A stretch of 64,000 nucleotides of DNA. Source: Pseudomonas sp. ATCC PTA-122608 (GTDB lineage: Bacteria; Pseudomonadota; Gammaproteobacteria; Pseudomonadales; Pseudomonadaceae). Position 1 is the stretch's first letter. Every line of letters starts with the position of its first letter. The position numbers and the translations under genes were made by a program. The notes below the pieces were generated by a model. It did not search any database. It saw only the letters and a list, made by a program, of their open reading frames with translations, and was not told the origin of the DNA. Of this stretch, positions 63,899 through 64,000 are shown one piece after another. Location: positions 19,720 to 83,719 of the forward strand of contig NZ_LPNO01000009.1 in NCBI RefSeq assembly GCF_001952855.1. The letters are read 5' to 3'.

Positions 63899-64000
63899 GA
63901 GGGAACCACCAGTCGCAGCTAGATAGCGCAAACTCTTTGGACGTTGATCCAAGCCCCATGTATGACCCAAGAACATCAGATACACATTCGTGGCCATAAA

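Larger units (their letters stand above)
61835..64000. mobile_element. Edge of an integrated prophage or phage-derived island (continues beyond the window)
   Basis: Begins at the tRNA-Val fragment and contains a LexA box, a phage-type small gene, and a minus-strand lysis cassette (endolysin, Rz, Rz1). No integrase or structural genes are in view; they should lie to the right. The intact tRNA-Val(GAC) should be at the far end. Confidence 0.8.

Noticed and set aside
63573..63959. 128-codon minus-strand frame at the end of the window
   Set aside because: Ser/Gly/Asn-rich with no domain and no ribosome site; overlaps another doubtful frame on the plus strand.

Overview
The window looks like the chromosome of a Pseudomonas of the fluorescens group. 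The markers are the translation block thrS-infC-rpmI-rplT-pheS-pheT-ihfA-MerR regulator-tRNA-Pro, an rsmE-type csrA, a xenA-type reductase, a periplasmic glutaminase-asparaginase with a sigma54 promoter, and a REP doublet of the kind common in this group. No rRNA, insertion sequence or CRISPR array was seen.

Layout. (1) 1-11.6 kb, minus strand: a catabolic operon. It encodes a peptide/opine-type ABC importer (binding protein, two permeases, fused double ATPase), a three-subunit flavin/iron-sulfur dehydrogenase in the gene order of hcnABC and opine oxidases, an ArgE-like amidohydrolase, two more oxidoreductase or hydrolase genes, and the start of a succinate-semialdehyde-type dehydrogenase. 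(2) 12.1-19.4 kb: an associated plus-strand block (double-GNAT acetyltransferase, cupin, LysR regulator on the minus strand, D-threonine-aldolase-like PLP enzyme, a second copy of the flavin subunit, a second GNAT protein, an aldehyde dehydrogenase). The flavin subunit and the GNAT protein are each present twice. The substrate is unknown; a secondary amine such as an opine or N-substituted amino acid fits best. (3) 19.5-27.3 kb, minus strand: the translation block. The thrS leader holds two hairpins that resemble tRNA-Thr anticodon arms. (4) 27.3-29.4 kb: small proteins, including a cold-shock protein and an I78-type lipoprotein. (5) 29.4-36.5 kb, minus strand: a ribose operon rbsBACRKD ending in a secreted nucleoside hydrolase. 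(6) 36.7-41.8 kb: ansB with AauR-like sites and a sigma54 promoter, a LexA-boxed DUF1654-endA pair, a SPOR lipoprotein, rsmE, small membrane proteins and a HAD phosphatase. (7) 42.0-45.7 kb: three secreted-protein genes beside a heavy-metal-type two-component system, two of them preceded by the same CusR/HprR-like box. (8) 45.7-50.5 kb: pyroglutamyl peptidase with DUF979/DUF969 membrane proteins, then assorted lipoproteins. (9) 50.5-58.1 kb: a complete trans-4-hydroxy-L-proline degradation cluster (AraC regulator, permease, epimerase, deaminase, aldehyde dehydrogenase, D-hydroxyproline oxidase). (10) 58.1-61.7 kb: xenA with a divergent ArsR-type regulator, a lipase-like hydrolase and a GNAT protein. 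(11) 61.8 kb to the end: one edge of a prophage or related island, marked by a displaced 3' half of tRNA-Val(GAC). It carries a LexA-boxed gene and a lysis cassette (endolysin, Rz, embedded Rz1).

All functions are inferred by reading the sequence and from family knowledge. No database search was run, and identity figures are estimates by eye.
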